This document shows, one piece after another, positions 1 to 10,023 of a stretch of DNA of 64,000 nt. The notes beneath the pieces were generated by a model, which had not been told where the DNA came from, made no database searches, and saw nothing but the letters and a program-made list of their open reading frames with translations. Position 1 is the first letter of the stretch. Every line of letters starts with the position of its first letter. Source of the DNA: Streptomyces hygroscopicus (GTDB lineage Bacteria; Actinomycetota; Actinomycetes; Streptomycetales; Streptomycetaceae); assembly GCF_026168105.1 (NCBI RefSeq), contig NZ_LBMW01000003.1, positions 248,001 to 312,000 of the forward strand. The letters are read 5' to 3'. The translations under genes and the position numbers were made by a program.

Positions 1-1
1 C

Positions 2-766
2 GACGTCGGCCGCACCGAATACGGCCTGGTGAACGTGGCCACGCGTGAATGGCTCGGCTATGTCTGGGTCTGCCTGGCGGAGAATCCGCCCTCCTTCGAG
101 GAGGACGTCATCGGTGAGGTCGTCGCCCGCCTCGGCGACGCGGAGTCGATCGAGCGCTACGACATCGACAACCTCGCCGTCGGCAAGAGGATCGTCTACG
201 ACGTCAAGGCGAACTGGAAGCTCATCATCGAGAACTTCATGGAGTGCTACCACTGCGCCACGATCCACCCCGAACTCACCGAGGTGCTCCCCGAGTTCGC
301 CGACGGCTACGCCGCCCAGTACTACGTCGGGCACGGCGCCGAATTCGGTGCGGAGGTCCAGGGCTTCACCGTCGACGGCTCCGAGGGCCTGGAGCGCATC
401 CCCGGCGTGTCCGAGGACCAGGACCGCCGCTACTACGCGATCACCGTCAAGCCGCAGGTCTTCATCAACCTCGTCCCCGACCACGTGATCTTCCACCGGA
501 TGTACCCGGTGGCCGTCGACCGCACGATCGTCGAGTGCGACTGGCTGTACCTCCCTCGCGTCGTCGACAGCGGCAAGGACGTCAGCCGGTCCGTGGAGCT
601 CTTCGACCGGGTCAACCGCCAGGACTTCGAGGCATGCGAGCGCACCCAGCCCGGAATGAGCTCCAGGCTGTACGCCAAGGGCGGCGTGCTGGTGCCCAGC
701 GAGCACCACATCGGTGCCTTCCACGACTGGGTGAACGAGCGCCTGTGCGCCCCGCAGTCGCAGTGA
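2..766 (+). CDS. gbcA: Rieske-type glycine betaine monooxygenase, catalytic subunit (C-terminal part)
   Basis: The reading frame is open from the left edge, so the N-terminus with the Rieske [2Fe-2S] site is outside the window. What remains is the catalytic domain of an aromatic-ring-hydroxylating-type oxygenase. The motif ENFMECYHCATIH carries the two His ligands of the mononuclear iron and the adjacent acidic residues. In this family GbcA removes one methyl group from glycine betaine, giving dimethylglycine and formaldehyde, with electrons from a reductase partner (GbcB) that is not visible here. The betaine specificity is inferred from the neighbours: choline and betaine aldehyde dehydrogenases, betaine transporter, dimethylglycine oxidase and sarcosine oxidase. 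It ends about 65 bp before the convergent IclR gene. Confidence 0.82.
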   Translation, partial: DVGRTEYGLVNVATREWLGYVWVCLAENPPSFEEDVIGEVVARLGDAESIERYDIDNLAVGKRIVYDVKANWKLIIENFMECYHCATIHPELTEVLPEFADGYAAQYYVGHGAEFGAEVQGFTVDGSEGLERIPGVSEDQDRRYYAITVKPQVFINLVPDHVIFHRMYPVAVDRTIVECDWLYLPRVVDSGKDVSRSVELFDRVNRQDFEACERTQPGMSSRLYAKGGVLVPSEHHIGAFHDWVNERLCAPQSQ

Positions 767-831
767 CGGCGATCGCTCGTGCGATCCACGCCTCGCCCTT
801 CGTCGGCCGGTACCGGCGACGGACCGCCCGC

Positions 832-1629
832 TCAGCCCAGGTAGCCCATCCGGTGGCTGATCTCCTCCGCGCCCTTGAGCAGCACCGGAGCGAGCCCGTG
901 CACACGCTCCTCGGTGAACCGGTACGAGGGACCTGAGGCGCTGAGCGCCGCGATGACCTCGCCGTCCCGGTTGCGGATCGGTGCGGCCAAGGCGTGCAGA
1001 CCGATCTCCAGCTCCTCCAGGGTCCAGGCGTAGCCGCGCTCGCGGGCCTCGGTGAGGTTCTTCTCGAGCTTCGCCTTGGCCGTGATGGTGTGCGGGGTGA
1101 CCTTCTTCAGGCCGGCCTCGGACAGCAGCGCGGCGCGCTCCTTGGCGGGCAGGTACGCCAACAGGATCTTGCCGCTGGAGGTGGCGTGCAGCGGGGTCAG
1201 CTCCCCGACCCAGTTGTGCGCGGCGACGGCCGCCGGGCCGCGCACCTGGTAGAGGTTGATCGCGTAGTGCTCCTGCATGACGGCGATGTTGACCGTCTCG
1301 CCGATCTCCTCGGCGAGGCGCTCGCACACCGGGCGGCCCTGCTGCGTGATGTCGAGGCGACCCGTGACCGCGCCGGCCAGGCGTACGATGCCGAAGCCCA
1401 GACGGTACTTGCCGCGCTCGCCCGCCTGCTCCACGAGGCCGCGCGCCTCGAGGGCGCCGAGCAGGCGGAACGCGGTGGACTTGTGAACATCGATCTCGGC
1501 GGCCACTTCACTGACGCCCGCTTCGCCGCGGTGGGCCAGGATCTCCAGGACGCTGATGGCGCGGTCGACCGACTGCACTCCACCGGACTGTGCGTTGGAT
1601 GTTTCGGTATCTGGACTGTAGTTGCTCAC
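832..1629 (-). CDS. IclR-family transcriptional regulator of the betaine catabolic island
   Basis: This 265-residue protein has an N-terminal winged helix (VQSVDRAISVLEILAHRG, then HKSTAFRLLGALEARGL) and a C-terminal IclR effector-binding domain (LHATSSGKILLAYL, GLHALAAPIRNRDGEVIAALSASG). The GTG at 1629 was chosen because the further upstream ATG at 1677 adds residues unlike the family. The gene is divergent from betA with about 150 bp between them, and that gap carries a perfect 17-bp palindrome. IclR proteins usually bind such sites and respond to a pathway metabolite, so this is the obvious local regulator of choline/betaine catabolism. The effector and the sign of control cannot be read from sequence. 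Confidence 0.88.
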   Translation of the reverse strand: MSNYSPDTETSNAQSGGVQSVDRAISVLEILAHRGEAGVSEVAAEIDVHKSTAFRLLGALEARGLVEQAGERGKYRLGFGIVRLAGAVTGRLDITQQGRPVCERLAEEIGETVNIAVMQEHYAINLYQVRGPAAVAAHNWVGELTPLHATSSGKILLAYLPAKERAALLSEAGLKKVTPHTITAKAKLEKNLTEARERGYAWTLEELEIGLHALAAPIRNRDGEVIAALSASGPSYRFTEERVHGLAPVLLKGAEEISHRMGYLG

Positions 1630-1696
1630 AGCGAAACTATACGCGTAGTAAACAACACCGGCGCAAGTAAGCGGCACCGGAACAAAGTCCTTGCAA

Positions 1697-1713
1697 GTTG
1701 CGTTGAACGCAAC
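1697..1713. promoter_or_regulatory. Candidate IclR operator upstream of betA
   Basis: GTTGCGTTGAACGCAAC is a perfect inverted repeat with 8-bp arms around one base. It lies between the divergent IclR gene and betA. A 14/17 match is present upstream of the dimethylglycine oxidase gene (11191-11207) and a weaker variant between purU and betB, which suggests a shared operator. Assignment to the IclR protein is inference. Confidence 0.65.
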
Positions 1714-1781
1714 CTGGTGCGTATAGCGCTACTGGTACTAGCATGCCTGGCGTATCTACGGCGCGAGCGAGACGAGGCACC

Positions 1782-3452
1782 ATGGCTCCCCTGCAATACG
1801 ACTTCGTCATCGTCGGCGGCGGATCGGCCGGCAGTGCACTGGCGAACAGGCTCTCCGCAGACCCGGCGAACCGGGTGCTGGTGCTGGAGGCCGGCCGGTC
1901 CGACTACCCGTGGGATGTCTTCATCCACATGCCGGCGGCGCTTACCTATCCGATCGGCAGCCGGTTCTACGACTGGAAGTACGAGTCCGAGCCCGAACCC
2001 CACATGGGCGGCAGGCGCATCTATCACGCGCGCGGCAAGGTGCTGGGCGGCTCCAGCAGCATCAACGGCATGATCTTCCAGCGCGGCAACCCCATGGACT
2101 ACGAACGCTGGGCGGCCGACCCCGGCATGGAGGCCTGGGACTACGCGCACTGCCTGCCGTACTTCCGACGGATGGAGAACTGTCTCGCGGCCGATCCGGA
2201 CGACGAGTTCCGTGGCCATGACGGCCCCCTCGTCCTCGAGCGCGGCCCGGCGACCAACCCGCTCTTCACCGCCTTCCTCGAAGCCGTCCAGGAGGCCGGT
2301 TACGCCCGCACCGACGACGTCAACGGCTACCGTCAGGAAGGTTTCGCACCATTTGACCGCAATGTTCACCGCGGGCGTCGTCTGTCGGCCTCGAAGGCGT
2401 ACCTAAAGCCCGCGATGAAGCGGCCCAATCTCACGGTCACCACCCGTGCCCTCGTCACCCGGGTGCTCTTCGAGGGCAAGCGCGCCGTCGGCGTCGAGTA
2501 TCAGCGCGGCCGCGGTGCGCCCCAGCAGGTCCGAGCCGGAGAAGTCATCCTCTGCGGCGGCGCGATCAACTCCCCGCAGCTGCTGCAGCTCTCGGGCGTC
2601 GGCAACGCAGAGGAGCTGAGCGACCTCGGCATCGACGTCGTCCACCACCTCCCGGGCGTCGGCGAGAACATGCAGGACCATCTGGAGGTCTACGTCCAGT
2701 ACGCCTGTAAGCAGCCGGTCTCCATGCAGCCGTACATGGCGAAGTGGCGGGCCCCCTTCATCGGACTGCAGTGGCTCTTCCGCAAGGGGCCGGCCGCCAC
2801 CAACCACTTCGAGGCCGGCGGTTTCGCCCGCAGCAACGAGGACGTGGAGTACCCCAATCTGATGTTCCACTTCCTGCCGGTCGCGGTCCGCTACGACGGC
2901 TCCTCGCCCTCCGGCGGCCACGGCTACCAGGTGCATGTCGGCCCCATGTACTCCGACGCCATCGGCTCGGTGAAGATCAAGAGCAAGGACCCGCGCGAGC
3001 ACCCGGCACTGCGTTTCAACTACCTCTCCACCGCGCAGGACCGCCGAGAATGGGTCGAGGCGATCCGAGTGGCCCGCAAGCTCCTCAACCAGCCCGCTCT
3101 CGCTCCCTACAACGACGGGGAGGTCTCGCCCGGGCCGTCCGTGGAGACGGAGGAGGAGATCCTCGCCTGGGTCGCGAAGGAGGGCGAGACCGCCCTGCAT
3201 CCGTCCTGCACCTGCAAGATGGGCACGGACGAGATGTCGGTCGTCGACCCCGCCAGCATGCGCGTACACGGCCTGGACGGCCTGCGCGTGGTGGACGCCT
3301 CCGTCATGCCCTACGTCACCAACGGCAACATCTACGCACCGGTGATGATGATCGCCGAGAAGGCCGCCGACCTGATCCTCGGCAAGGAACCGCCGGCGCC
3401 GTCGAAGGCCGCGTACTACCGCCACCGTGATGCCCAGAAGCAGGCCGGGTAG
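1782..3452 (+). CDS. betA: GMC-family choline dehydrogenase-like flavoprotein
   Basis: This 556-residue glucose-methanol-choline oxidoreductase begins with the FAD-binding fold [20 protein letters not shown]. The GMC signature [20 protein letters not shown] follows at about residues 83-102, and the second signature [16 protein letters not shown] is also present. The C-terminal region contains [11 protein letters not shown] and the [17 protein letters not shown] segment that carries the active-site Asn in this family. BetA oxidises choline to betaine aldehyde. Choline as substrate is inferred from the adjacent betaine genes, since some GMC enzymes take other alcohols. The ATG at 1782 starts exactly at the FAD fold, and the ATG 13 codons upstream lacks a better ribosome site. 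A MetF-like gene starts 2 bp after the stop, so the two are co-transcribed. Confidence 0.85.
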   Translation: MAPLQYDFVIVGGGSAGSALANRLSADPANRVLVLEAGRSDYPWDVFIHMPAALTYPIGSRFYDWKYESEPEPHMGGRRIYHARGKVLGGSSSINGMIFQRGNPMDYERWAADPGMEAWDYAHCLPYFRRMENCLAADPDDEFRGHDGPLVLERGPATNPLFTAFLEAVQEAGYARTDDVNGYRQEGFAPFDRNVHRGRRLSASKAYLKPAMKRPNLTVTTRALVTRVLFEGKRAVGVEYQRGRGAPQQVRAGEVILCGGAINSPQLLQLSGVGNAEELSDLGIDVVHHLPGVGENMQDHLEVYVQYACKQPVSMQPYMAKWRAPFIGLQWLFRKGPAATNHFEAGGFARSNEDVEYPNLMFHFLPVAVRYDGSSPSGGHGYQVHVGPMYSDAIGSVKIKSKDPREHPALRFNYLSTAQDRREWVEAIRVARKLLNQPALAPYNDGEVSPGPSVETEEEILAWVAKEGETALHPSCTCKMGTDEMSVVDPASMRVHGLDGLRVVDASVMPYVTNGNIYAPVMMIAEKAADLILGKEPPAPSKAAYYRHRDAQKQAG

Positions 3453-3454
3453 AC

Positions 3455-4291
3455 GTGGGTTCCGCAGGGCTCCGGGCGCTGCTGGACAGTGTCCGCTACG
3501 AGGTGCTGCCCGCGAAGGCCACCGAGGACAAGGTCCTCGCCCATGTCCCCCGCGAGGTCGTGGTCACCGTGACGGCGTCGCCGGTCAAGGGCCTGGAGCC
3601 GACCCTCGACCTCACGAGCCGGCTCGCGGCGCACGGACACCGCGTCGTCCCGCACGTGCCCGCGCGGCTGCTGCGGGACGACGCGCACCTGAAGGAGGTG
3701 GCCGACCGGCTCCGCGAGGCGGGTGTGGAGGACGTCTTCGTCCCAGCGGGCGACGCCGACCCGCCGGCCGGGGCCTACGACGGAGCGCTGCCGGTACTGC
3801 GCAGGCTGAGCGAGCTGGGCAGCCCCTTCGCCCGCGTGGGCATCACCGGCTATCCCGAGAGCCATCCGCTCATCCATGACGACATCACCATCCAGGCGAT
3901 GTGGGACAAGCGCGAGCACGCCACCTACATCGTGAGCAACCTCTGCTTCGACCCGCGCGTGCTGGGCGACTGGCTCGCCCGGACACGCCGCCGCGGTGTC
4001 CGCCTGCCTGTCCATGTGGGCGTGGCCGGGCCCGTGCAGCGGGCCAGGCTGCTGTCCATGGCGGCGAAGATCGGCGTGGGGGAGTCGACGCGCTTTCTGA
4101 CCCGGCATGCCGCCTGGTTCCTGCGCTTCGCGGCACCCGGCGGCTACTCGCCCGAGCGGCTGCTCGCCCGCAGCGCCGAGGCCCTCACGGCGCCGTCGGC
4201 GGGGGTGGCCGGCCTGCACCTGTTCACCTTCAACCAGATCGCCGAGACAGAGCGGTGGCGCCGCGCGCTGCTGGACCGTCTCGGTGGCTGA
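3455..4291 (+). CDS. MetF-like methylenetetrahydrofolate reductase family protein
   Basis: This 278-residue protein has the TIM-barrel features of methylenetetrahydrofolate reductases: an early Glu in RYEVLPAK, the VTVTASPVKG strand, RVGITGYPESHP and a C-terminal HLFTFNQIAET motif like the family's FYTLN segment. The family converts 5,10-methylene-THF to 5-methyl-THF with FAD. The GTG start is 2 bp after the betA stop, so translation is probably coupled. Demethylation of dimethylglycine and sarcosine yields 5,10-methylene-THF, so this gene could divert the one-carbon units to methyl-THF. It is more diverged than the housekeeping MetF, so a specialised or regulatory role is possible. Confidence 0.75.
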   Translation: MGSAGLRALLDSVRYEVLPAKATEDKVLAHVPREVVVTVTASPVKGLEPTLDLTSRLAAHGHRVVPHVPARLLRDDAHLKEVADRLREAGVEDVFVPAGDADPPAGAYDGALPVLRRLSELGSPFARVGITGYPESHPLIHDDITIQAMWDKREHATYIVSNLCFDPRVLGDWLARTRRRGVRLPVHVGVAGPVQRARLLSMAAKIGVGESTRFLTRHAAWFLRFAAPGGYSPERLLARSAEALTAPSAGVAGLHLFTFNQIAETERWRRALLDRLGG

Positions 4292-4312
4292 AGGCCGCTT
4301 CGGGGGCCGTGT

Positions 4313-4357
4313 ACGACGGCGGGCGGGCGGGCCGGACTCCGGCCCGCCCGCCGTCGT
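4313..4357. terminator. Bidirectional stem-loop terminator
   Basis: A long G/C-rich hairpin, with left arm from 4313 and right arm 4341-4357 (about 16 paired bases), lies between the convergent MetF-like gene and purU. It probably ends both transcripts. Confidence 0.75.
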
Positions 4358-4367
4358 GCCGCACCGC

Positions 4368-5240
4368 TCAGCGGAAGACCACCGTACGGTTGCCGTCCAC
4401 CATGACGCGGCTCTCGCTGTGCCACTTCACCGCGTGCGCGAGCACCTGTGCCTCCACGTCCCGCCCGACCGTGACCAGTTCCCCGGGGTCGAGCGAATGG
4501 TCCACCCTGACCACGTCCTGCTCGATGATCTGCCCCTCGTCCAGGTCCGGTGTCACGTAGTGCGCCGTCGCGCCGACGAGCTTCACTCCGCGGTCGTAGG
4601 CCTGCTCGTACGGGCGTGCGCCCTTGAAGCTGGGTAGGAAGGAGTGATGGATGTTGATGGCGCGGCCCTCGAGCTGCTTGCACAGGTCGTCGGAGAGGAT
4701 CTGCATGTAGCGGGCCAGTACGACAAGGTCGATGTCCAGCTCGTGCACCAGCTCCAGCAGTCGCGTCTCGGCCTCGGCCTTGGCGTCCTTGGCGACCGGG
4801 ATGTGATGGAAGGGGACGCCGTAGGACTCCGCCAGCCGCTCGAAGTCCCGGTGGTTGGAGACGATCGCGGGGATCTCGATGTTGAGCGCGCCGGTACGCC
4901 GGCGGAAGAGCAGATCGTTGAGGCAGTGGCCGAACTTGGACACCATGATCAGCGTCCGGGTCGGGGTGGAGGCGTCCCGGAGGGTCCAGGAGATCCGGTA
5001 GGCCTCCGCGACGGGACCGAAGCGGAAACGCAGATTTTCCAGTTCCGCCTTCGGGTCGGAAACGTCGAAGTGGACCCTCATGAAGAATCGGCCCTGGAGT
5101 CGATCGTCGAACTGCTGGCTCTCCAGGATGTTGCCCGAGTTCCTGACGAGAAAGCCGCTCACGGCGTGGACCAGTCCCGCGCGGTCGGGACACGAGAGGG
5201 TGAGGACGTACTCACGGCCAGGTTGCGGTCGAGGGGACAT
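4368..5240 (-). CDS. purU: Formyltetrahydrofolate deformylase
   Basis: This 290-residue PurU has an N-terminal ACT domain (EYVLTLSCPDRAGLVHAVSGFL) followed by a formyltransferase-fold domain with the catalytic run INIHHSFLPSFKG and the downstream GATAHYVTPDLDEGQIIEQD. PurU hydrolyses 10-formyl-THF to THF and formate. Together with FolD it lets the cell release surplus one-carbon units from methyl-group catabolism and regenerate free THF for dimethylglycine and sarcosine oxidation. The ATG at 5240 has a GGAGG ribosome site 7-8 bases upstream, so the in-frame ATG at 5273 is not needed. The gene is divergent from betB across a region with repeated TGCGCAAC-type sites. Confidence 0.93.
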   Translation of the reverse strand: MSPRPQPGREYVLTLSCPDRAGLVHAVSGFLVRNSGNILESQQFDDRLQGRFFMRVHFDVSDPKAELENLRFRFGPVAEAYRISWTLRDASTPTRTLIMVSKFGHCLNDLLFRRRTGALNIEIPAIVSNHRDFERLAESYGVPFHHIPVAKDAKAEAETRLLELVHELDIDLVVLARYMQILSDDLCKQLEGRAINIHHSFLPSFKGARPYEQAYDRGVKLVGATAHYVTPDLDEGQIIEQDVVRVDHSLDPGELVTVGRDVEAQVLAHAVKWHSESRVMVDGNRTVVFR

Positions 5241-5254
5241 GGGCAGCCTCCGCT

Positions 5255-5271
5255 GGTGCGTATTGCACAAC
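5255..5271. promoter_or_regulatory. Candidate operator in the purU/betB divergent promoter
   Basis: GGTGCGTATTGCACAAC matches the betA-upstream palindrome GTTGCGTTGAACGCAAC at 11 of 17 positions, including the outer TGCGT and CAAC half-sites. It sits just upstream of the purU start codon. A GATGCGCAAC half-site follows at 5281-5290. Confidence 0.45.
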
Positions 5272-5423
5272 ATGGTGAGCGATGCGCAACATGGTCGTCT
5301 CGGTGTCCCTTGCGGTCAAGGGTGGCCGGGCAACTGCCCGCATAGTGAAATCGTCATCCGCCAACCCCTTGACGTAGGTCTGAGCATTCGCCAGGGTGTT
5401 CCACCACAAGCAATTGAATGCAC

Positions 5424-5433
5424 GATGCGCAAC
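5424..5433. promoter_or_regulatory. Candidate operator half-site upstream of betB
   Basis: GATGCGCAAC lies about 25 bp upstream of the betB GTG and repeats exactly the sequence at 5281-5290. The surrounding ATGCGCAACGCAT is itself an imperfect palindrome. It resembles the right half of the betA operator. Confidence 0.4.
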
Positions 5434-5458
5434 GCATTTCGGTTGAAGGGCTGGGCGC

Positions 5459-6928
5459 GTGGCAGACCTGTATGTGGACGGAGAATGGCGGGAGCCGGTG
5501 GCCGGAGGCCGCCGGGAAATCCGCTGTCCCGCTGACGGCACGCTCACCGCGACCGTATCGGAAGGGACGCGCCCCGACACCGAGGCGGCGATCGCCGCGG
5601 CCCGCCGCGCCTTCGACGAGGGACCCTGGCCGCGCACCCCCGAGCGGGAGCGCGGTGCGCTGCTGCTGCGGACCGCCGACCTCATCGAACGCGACGCCAA
5701 GGAATTCGCCCGCGCCGAATCGCTGGACACCGGCAAGCGGCTGGTCGAGAGCGAATACGACATCGCCGACGTCGTCTCCTGCTTCCGCTACTACGGGGGG
5801 ATCGGGGGCACTGACGCCGGCCGCGTGATCGACACCGGCCGCGACGACGCCATCAGCCGCGTCGTCCACGAACCGGTCGGCGTGTGCGGGCTGATCACCC
5901 CCTGGAACTATCCGCTGCTCCAGGCGTCCTGGAAGGTCGCTCCCGCCCTCCTCGCGGGCAACACGATCGTCCTCAAGCCCAGTGAACTCACCCCCTCCAC
6001 CTCGATCCTTCTGATGAAGGCGCTCGAGGAGGCGGGGCTGCCGGCCGGCGCCGCCAATCTCGTCCTGGGCACCGGTCCCGAGGCGGGCGCACCGCTCTCC
6101 GAGGACCCCGCCGTGGACATGGTCTCCTTCACCGGAGGCCTTCATACCGGCCGGCGCATCATGGCCACCGCCGCCGCGACCGTGAAGAAGGTCGCGCTGG
6201 AGCTCGGCGGCAAGAACCCCAACGTCGTCTTCGCCGATGCGGACTTCGAGACGGCTGTGGACTTCGCCCTCACGGCCGTCTTCCTGCACTCGGGACAGGT
6301 CTGCTCGGCCGGCGCCCGGCTGATCGTCGAGGATTCCCTCCACGACGCCTTCGTCGACGAGGTCGTCCGCCGTGCCCGCCAGATCCGCCTCGGCGGCCCC
6401 TTCGACCTCGAGGCCGAGACCGGAGCGCTGATTTCCTCCCAGCACCGGGAGAAGGTCGAGGCGTACGTCGCGGCGGGCCTCGCCGAAGGCGCCGTCCTGC
6501 GCTGCGGCGGCGAACGTCCCGTTGATCCCGCACTGGCGAACGGCCACTACTACCCGCCCACCGTGCTCGACGAGTGCCGGCAGGACATGCGCGTGGTGCA
6601 CGAGGAGTCCTTTGGACCCGTGCTCACCGTCGAGCGCTTCCATGACGAGGACGATGCCGTACGCATCGCCAACGACACCGAGTACGGGCTCGCCGGAGCC
6701 GTCTGGACGCAGGACGCCGGCAAGGCCCAGCGGGTCGCCCGGCGGCTGCGCCACGGCACGGTGTGGATCAACGACTACCACCCCTATGTGCCGCAAGCGG
6801 AATGGGGTGGCTTCGGGCACTCGGGCGTGGGTAGGGAGCTGGGACCAACCGGCCTGGACGAGTACCGAGAGCCCAAGCACATCTGGCAGAACATCCAACC
6901 CCGGCCGCAGCGCTGGTTCCGCGGCTGA
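5459..6928 (+). CDS. betB: NAD-dependent betaine aldehyde dehydrogenase
   Basis: This 489-residue protein belongs to the aldehyde dehydrogenase superfamily. Visible marks are the cofactor/active-site Asn region [21 protein letters not shown], the general-base Glu in [10 protein letters not shown], and the catalytic Cys in [16 protein letters not shown] at about residue 282. It oxidises betaine aldehyde to glycine betaine, the second step of choline catabolism. Length and motifs fit BetB, and the neighbours support that substrate over other aldehydes. The GTG start follows a GAAGGG ribosome site. The transporter operon starts 20 bp after its stop, so betB and the importer are probably one transcript. 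Confidence 0.88.
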   Translation: MADLYVDGEWREPVAGGRREIRCPADGTLTATVSEGTRPDTEAAIAAARRAFDEGPWPRTPERERGALLLRTADLIERDAKEFARAESLDTGKRLVESEYDIADVVSCFRYYGGIGGTDAGRVIDTGRDDAISRVVHEPVGVCGLITPWNYPLLQASWKVAPALLAGNTIVLKPSELTPSTSILLMKALEEAGLPAGAANLVLGTGPEAGAPLSEDPAVDMVSFTGGLHTGRRIMATAAATVKKVALELGGKNPNVVFADADFETAVDFALTAVFLHSGQVCSAGARLIVEDSLHDAFVDEVVRRARQIRLGGPFDLEAETGALISSQHREKVEAYVAAGLAEGAVLRCGGERPVDPALANGHYYPPTVLDECRQDMRVVHEESFGPVLTVERFHDEDDAVRIANDTEYGLAGAVWTQDAGKAQRVARRLRHGTVWINDYHPYVPQAEWGGFGHSGVGRELGPTGLDEYREPKHIWQNIQPRPQRWFRG

Positions 6929-6948
6929 ACGCCGAAAAGAGGTCGATC

Positions 6949-8037
6949 GTGACCCCAACACAGACCGAGGTGCCGCAGCGGCGCGGCACGCCCCAGGACT
7001 CGGACCACACTCCGGTCATATCCGTGCGCAGGCTGTGGAAGGTGTTCGGGCCGAAGGCCGACCGGGTGCCGGACTCCGACGAGCTGTGCGGGCTCACTCG
7101 CCGCGAGCTCATGGACCGCACGGGATGCACCGCCGCCGTACGCGACTTGAACTTCGAAGTGTCTCCCGGCGAGGTCTTCGTGGTCATGGGCCTGTCGGGC
7201 TCGGGCAAGTCCACGCTGGTGCGATGTCTGACCCGGCTGATCGAACCCACCGCCGGAGAGGTCGTCTTCGAGGGCGAGGACATCCGCGACGCGGACGACA
7301 AACGCCTGCGCGAACTGCGGCGCCGCAAGTTCTCCATGGTCTTCCAGCACTTCGGGCTGCTGCCCCACCGCCGCGTCGTCGAAAATGTGGCCTTCGGCCT
7401 GGAGATCCGCGGCATGAGCAAGGCCGAACGCACCAGGCGGGCCCTGGAGGTCGTCGAACTGGTCGGCCTCGCCGGCTACGAGAACTCGTACCCCGACCAG
7501 CTCTCCGGTGGTATGCAGCAGCGGGTCGGCCTCGCCCGCGCGCTGGCCGGCGACCCGGACGTGCTCTTCTTCGACGAACCGTTCTCGGCGCTCGACCCGC
7601 TGATCCGCCGTGACATGCAGAACGAGGTCATCCGCCTGCACCACGAGGTCGGCAAGACGATGGTGTTCATCACTCACGACCTCTCCGAGGCGCTCAAGCT
7701 GGGCGACCGCATTCTCATCATGCGCGACGGCAGGATGGTCCAGTGCGGCACCGGAGACGAACTGGTCGGAGCCCCTGCCGACGACTACGTACGCGAATTC
7801 GTCAAGGACGTGCCGCGCGGCGATGTCCTCACCCTGCGGTGGATCATGCGGCCCCCGGAGCCGGACGACGCCCTGGACGGTCCCGAGCTGGGCCCGGACG
7901 TCGTGGTGCGGGAAGCCACCCGGGCGGTACTGGCGGCCGACAGGCCGGTCAAGGTCGTCGAGAACGGCAAGCTGCTCGGCATCGTCGGTGACGAGGAGAT
8001 CCTCTCGGTGGTCGCCGGACAGCAAGGCGGCATGTGA
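6949..8037 (+). CDS. Glycine betaine ABC transporter, ATP-binding protein
   Basis: This 362-residue protein is an OpuAA/ProV-type ATPase. It has a Walker A motif (GLSGSGKST), an [15 protein letters not shown] signature and a Walker B motif ([14 protein letters not shown]), in the order usual for quaternary-amine importers. The C-terminal hundred residues, after [20 protein letters not shown], are a regulatory extension in the place where ProV/OpuAA carry CBS domains. It energises uptake of betaine or choline through the permease encoded next. The stop codon TGA shares its last base with the next gene's ATG, so translation is coupled. Confidence 0.9.
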   Translation: MTPTQTEVPQRRGTPQDSDHTPVISVRRLWKVFGPKADRVPDSDELCGLTRRELMDRTGCTAAVRDLNFEVSPGEVFVVMGLSGSGKSTLVRCLTRLIEPTAGEVVFEGEDIRDADDKRLRELRRRKFSMVFQHFGLLPHRRVVENVAFGLEIRGMSKAERTRRALEVVELVGLAGYENSYPDQLSGGMQQRVGLARALAGDPDVLFFDEPFSALDPLIRRDMQNEVIRLHHEVGKTMVFITHDLSEALKLGDRILIMRDGRMVQCGTGDELVGAPADDYVREFVKDVPRGDVLTLRWIMRPPEPDDALDGPELGPDVVVREATRAVLAADRPVKVVENGKLLGIVGDEEILSVVAGQQGGM

Positions 8038-10010
8038 TGGCCGTCGCCCTGGAGAAGACCACAGCCCTCGCCGGTGTCCGCAAGGTCCCCCGGCGCATGG
8101 TGGTGGCCGCGATCCTGGTTGCCTGGCTGGTCCTGTTCGCCGTGTTCCGCGGGAAGCAGACCCTGAGCCTGGCAGCCGCAGACCTCACCGGTCTGCACCG
8201 GTGGTTCAACGATGTCAACGACACGATCGGCGCGAACCGCAACTCCAACCCGCTCTTCCTCTACTTCTTCAACGAGATCCGTCTGGTCATCGACAACCTG
8301 GTGACCTTCGTCCAGGGCCTGATCTCACAGCCGTCCGGCGGCCGCCCCGTCCCGCAGATCGGGTGGCTCGGCGTGGTCGGCATCGCCGGCTACGTCTCAT
8401 GGGCCGTGGGCAACTGGCGGGTCGCTCTGCTGGCGGTGGCCGGGTTCACCCTCTTCGGGCTGCAGGGCCTGTGGCAGGAGAGCATGGACACCCTCTCGCT
8501 CACACTCTCGGCGGTCCTGGTCGCGCTGCTGTTCGCGATCCCGCTGGGCGTGTGGGCCGGGCTGTCCGACCGGTTCAACCGGATCGTGACGCCCTTCCTG
8601 GACTTCATGCAGACGATGCCGACCTTCGTCTACCTGGCCCCACTGACCCTGTTCTTCCTCATCGGCCCTGCCTCCGCCACGATCGCCACCCTGATCTATG
8701 CGGCCCCGCCGGCGATCCGCATCACCGCGCACGCCATCCGTTCCGTGCCGGTGACCACCGTCGAAGCGGCCGACTCGCTGGGCGCGACACGGCGGCAGGC
8801 GCTGCAGAAGGTCCTGCTGCCGATGTCCAAGCGGACCGTGGTGATGGGCGTCAACCAGACCATCATGGCCGCCCTCGCGATGGTGACCATCGCGGCCCTG
8901 ATCGACGCGCCCGGCCTCGGCAAGACCGTCGTCCAGGCCCTGCAGTCGCTCGATGTGGGGACGGCCTTCAACGCGGGCCTGGCCATTGTCGTGATGGCGA
9001 TCGTCCTCGACCGGGTCACGACCGCGGCCAGCGGACGGGAGGAGGCCGCCCGGCGCTCCGGCGGCCGCTTCCTCACCTGGCGGCGGCCGCTGCTGGGAGC
9101 GGGTGCCGTGGTCGTCGCCGTCCTCATCCATTTGTCGCACACCTACGTGTGGGCTGCGGAGTTCCCCGGCAGTGGCGGCCTCGGCAGCTCCATCGCGAGC
9201 GCGGCGGCCACCGCGACCACCTGGGCACAGGACAACCTGTCGGGCATTACGAACACCTTCCGCGACGTCGTCACCAACGGCCTGCTCAATCCGTTCCAGT
9301 CGCTGCTCACCGACTCCCCGTGGTGGCTCGTCGGCGCGGTACTGATCGCCATGGGCGTGGTGCTCGGCGGCTGGCGCGCCGGGGTCACCACTGTCGTGTG
9401 CGTGGGCCTGCTGGTCGGCACGGGCGTGTGGTCGGACGGCATGACGACGTTGGCTTCGACCGTCGTCGCGACGGTGCTGGTGATGGTGCTCGGAGTCGTC
9501 TTCGGGGTGTGGATGGGGCGCAGCCTGCTCGTGGACCGGCTGCTGCGGCCCACTCTGGACGCCGCCCAGGTCATGCCCCCGTTCGTCTATCTCGTGCCGT
9601 TTCTCGCGCTGTTCGGCGCGACACGCTTCACGGCCATCGTCGCCGCCGTCGTCTATGCGGCGCCGGTCGCCATGAAGATCATCGCGGATGGAGTGCGGGC
9701 CGTGCCCGAGACCACCGTGGAAGCGGCCACGTCCGCCGGGTGCAGCACCTGGCAGATCATCACCAAGGTTCAACTGCCGATGTCACGCAGCGCCCTGACT
9801 CTCGCGACCAACCAGGGCCTGATCTACGTGCTGTCGATGGTTGTTGTGGGCGGCCTGGTAGGCGCGGGCGCCCTCGGCTACGACGTCGTGGCCGGTTTCT
9901 CGCAGGGACAGCTGTACGGCAAGGGGCTGGCGGCGGGGCTCGCCATCGTACTGCTCGGAGTCATGTTCGACCGGATCACTCAGGCTGCGGCGCGACGCAC
10001 CAGCGCATAA
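8037..10010 (+). CDS. Glycine betaine ABC transporter, fused double permease
   Basis: This 657-residue membrane protein contains two successive ProW/OpuAB-type permease domains. The first (about residues 140-330) has TMPTFVYLAPLTLFF and the coupling-helix sequence VEAADSLGATRRQALQKVLLPMS. The second (about 450-650) has VMPPFVYLVPFLALFG and VEAATSAGCSTWQIITKVQLPMS. Each contains the EAA-type loop that docks on the ATPase. Usual ProW proteins carry one such domain and work as homodimers, so one polypeptide here probably supplies both halves. The protein begins with a short cytoplasmic segment and additional N-terminal helices. The ATG at 8037 overlaps the ATPase stop codon, and a GTG at 8034 is an equal alternative. 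Confidence 0.9.
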   Translation: MAVALEKTTALAGVRKVPRRMVVAAILVAWLVLFAVFRGKQTLSLAAADLTGLHRWFNDVNDTIGANRNSNPLFLYFFNEIRLVIDNLVTFVQGLISQPSGGRPVPQIGWLGVVGIAGYVSWAVGNWRVALLAVAGFTLFGLQGLWQESMDTLSLTLSAVLVALLFAIPLGVWAGLSDRFNRIVTPFLDFMQTMPTFVYLAPLTLFFLIGPASATIATLIYAAPPAIRITAHAIRSVPVTTVEAADSLGATRRQALQKVLLPMSKRTVVMGVNQTIMAALAMVTIAALIDAPGLGKTVVQALQSLDVGTAFNAGLAIVVMAIVLDRVTTAASGREEAARRSGGRFLTWRRPLLGAGAVVVAVLIHLSHTYVWAAEFPGSGGLGSSIASAAATATTWAQDNLSGITNTFRDVVTNGLLNPFQSLLTDSPWWLVGAVLIAMGVVLGGWRAGVTTVVCVGLLVGTGVWSDGMTTLASTVVATVLVMVLGVVFGVWMGRSLLVDRLLRPTLDAAQVMPPFVYLVPFLALFGATRFTAIVAAVVYAAPVAMKIIADGVRAVPETTVEAATSAGCSTWQIITKVQLPMSRSALTLATNQGLIYVLSMVVVGGLVGAGALGYDVVAGFSQGQLYGKGLAAGLAIVLLGVMFDRITQAAARRTSA

Positions 10011-10023
10011 GGAGCACGACACC

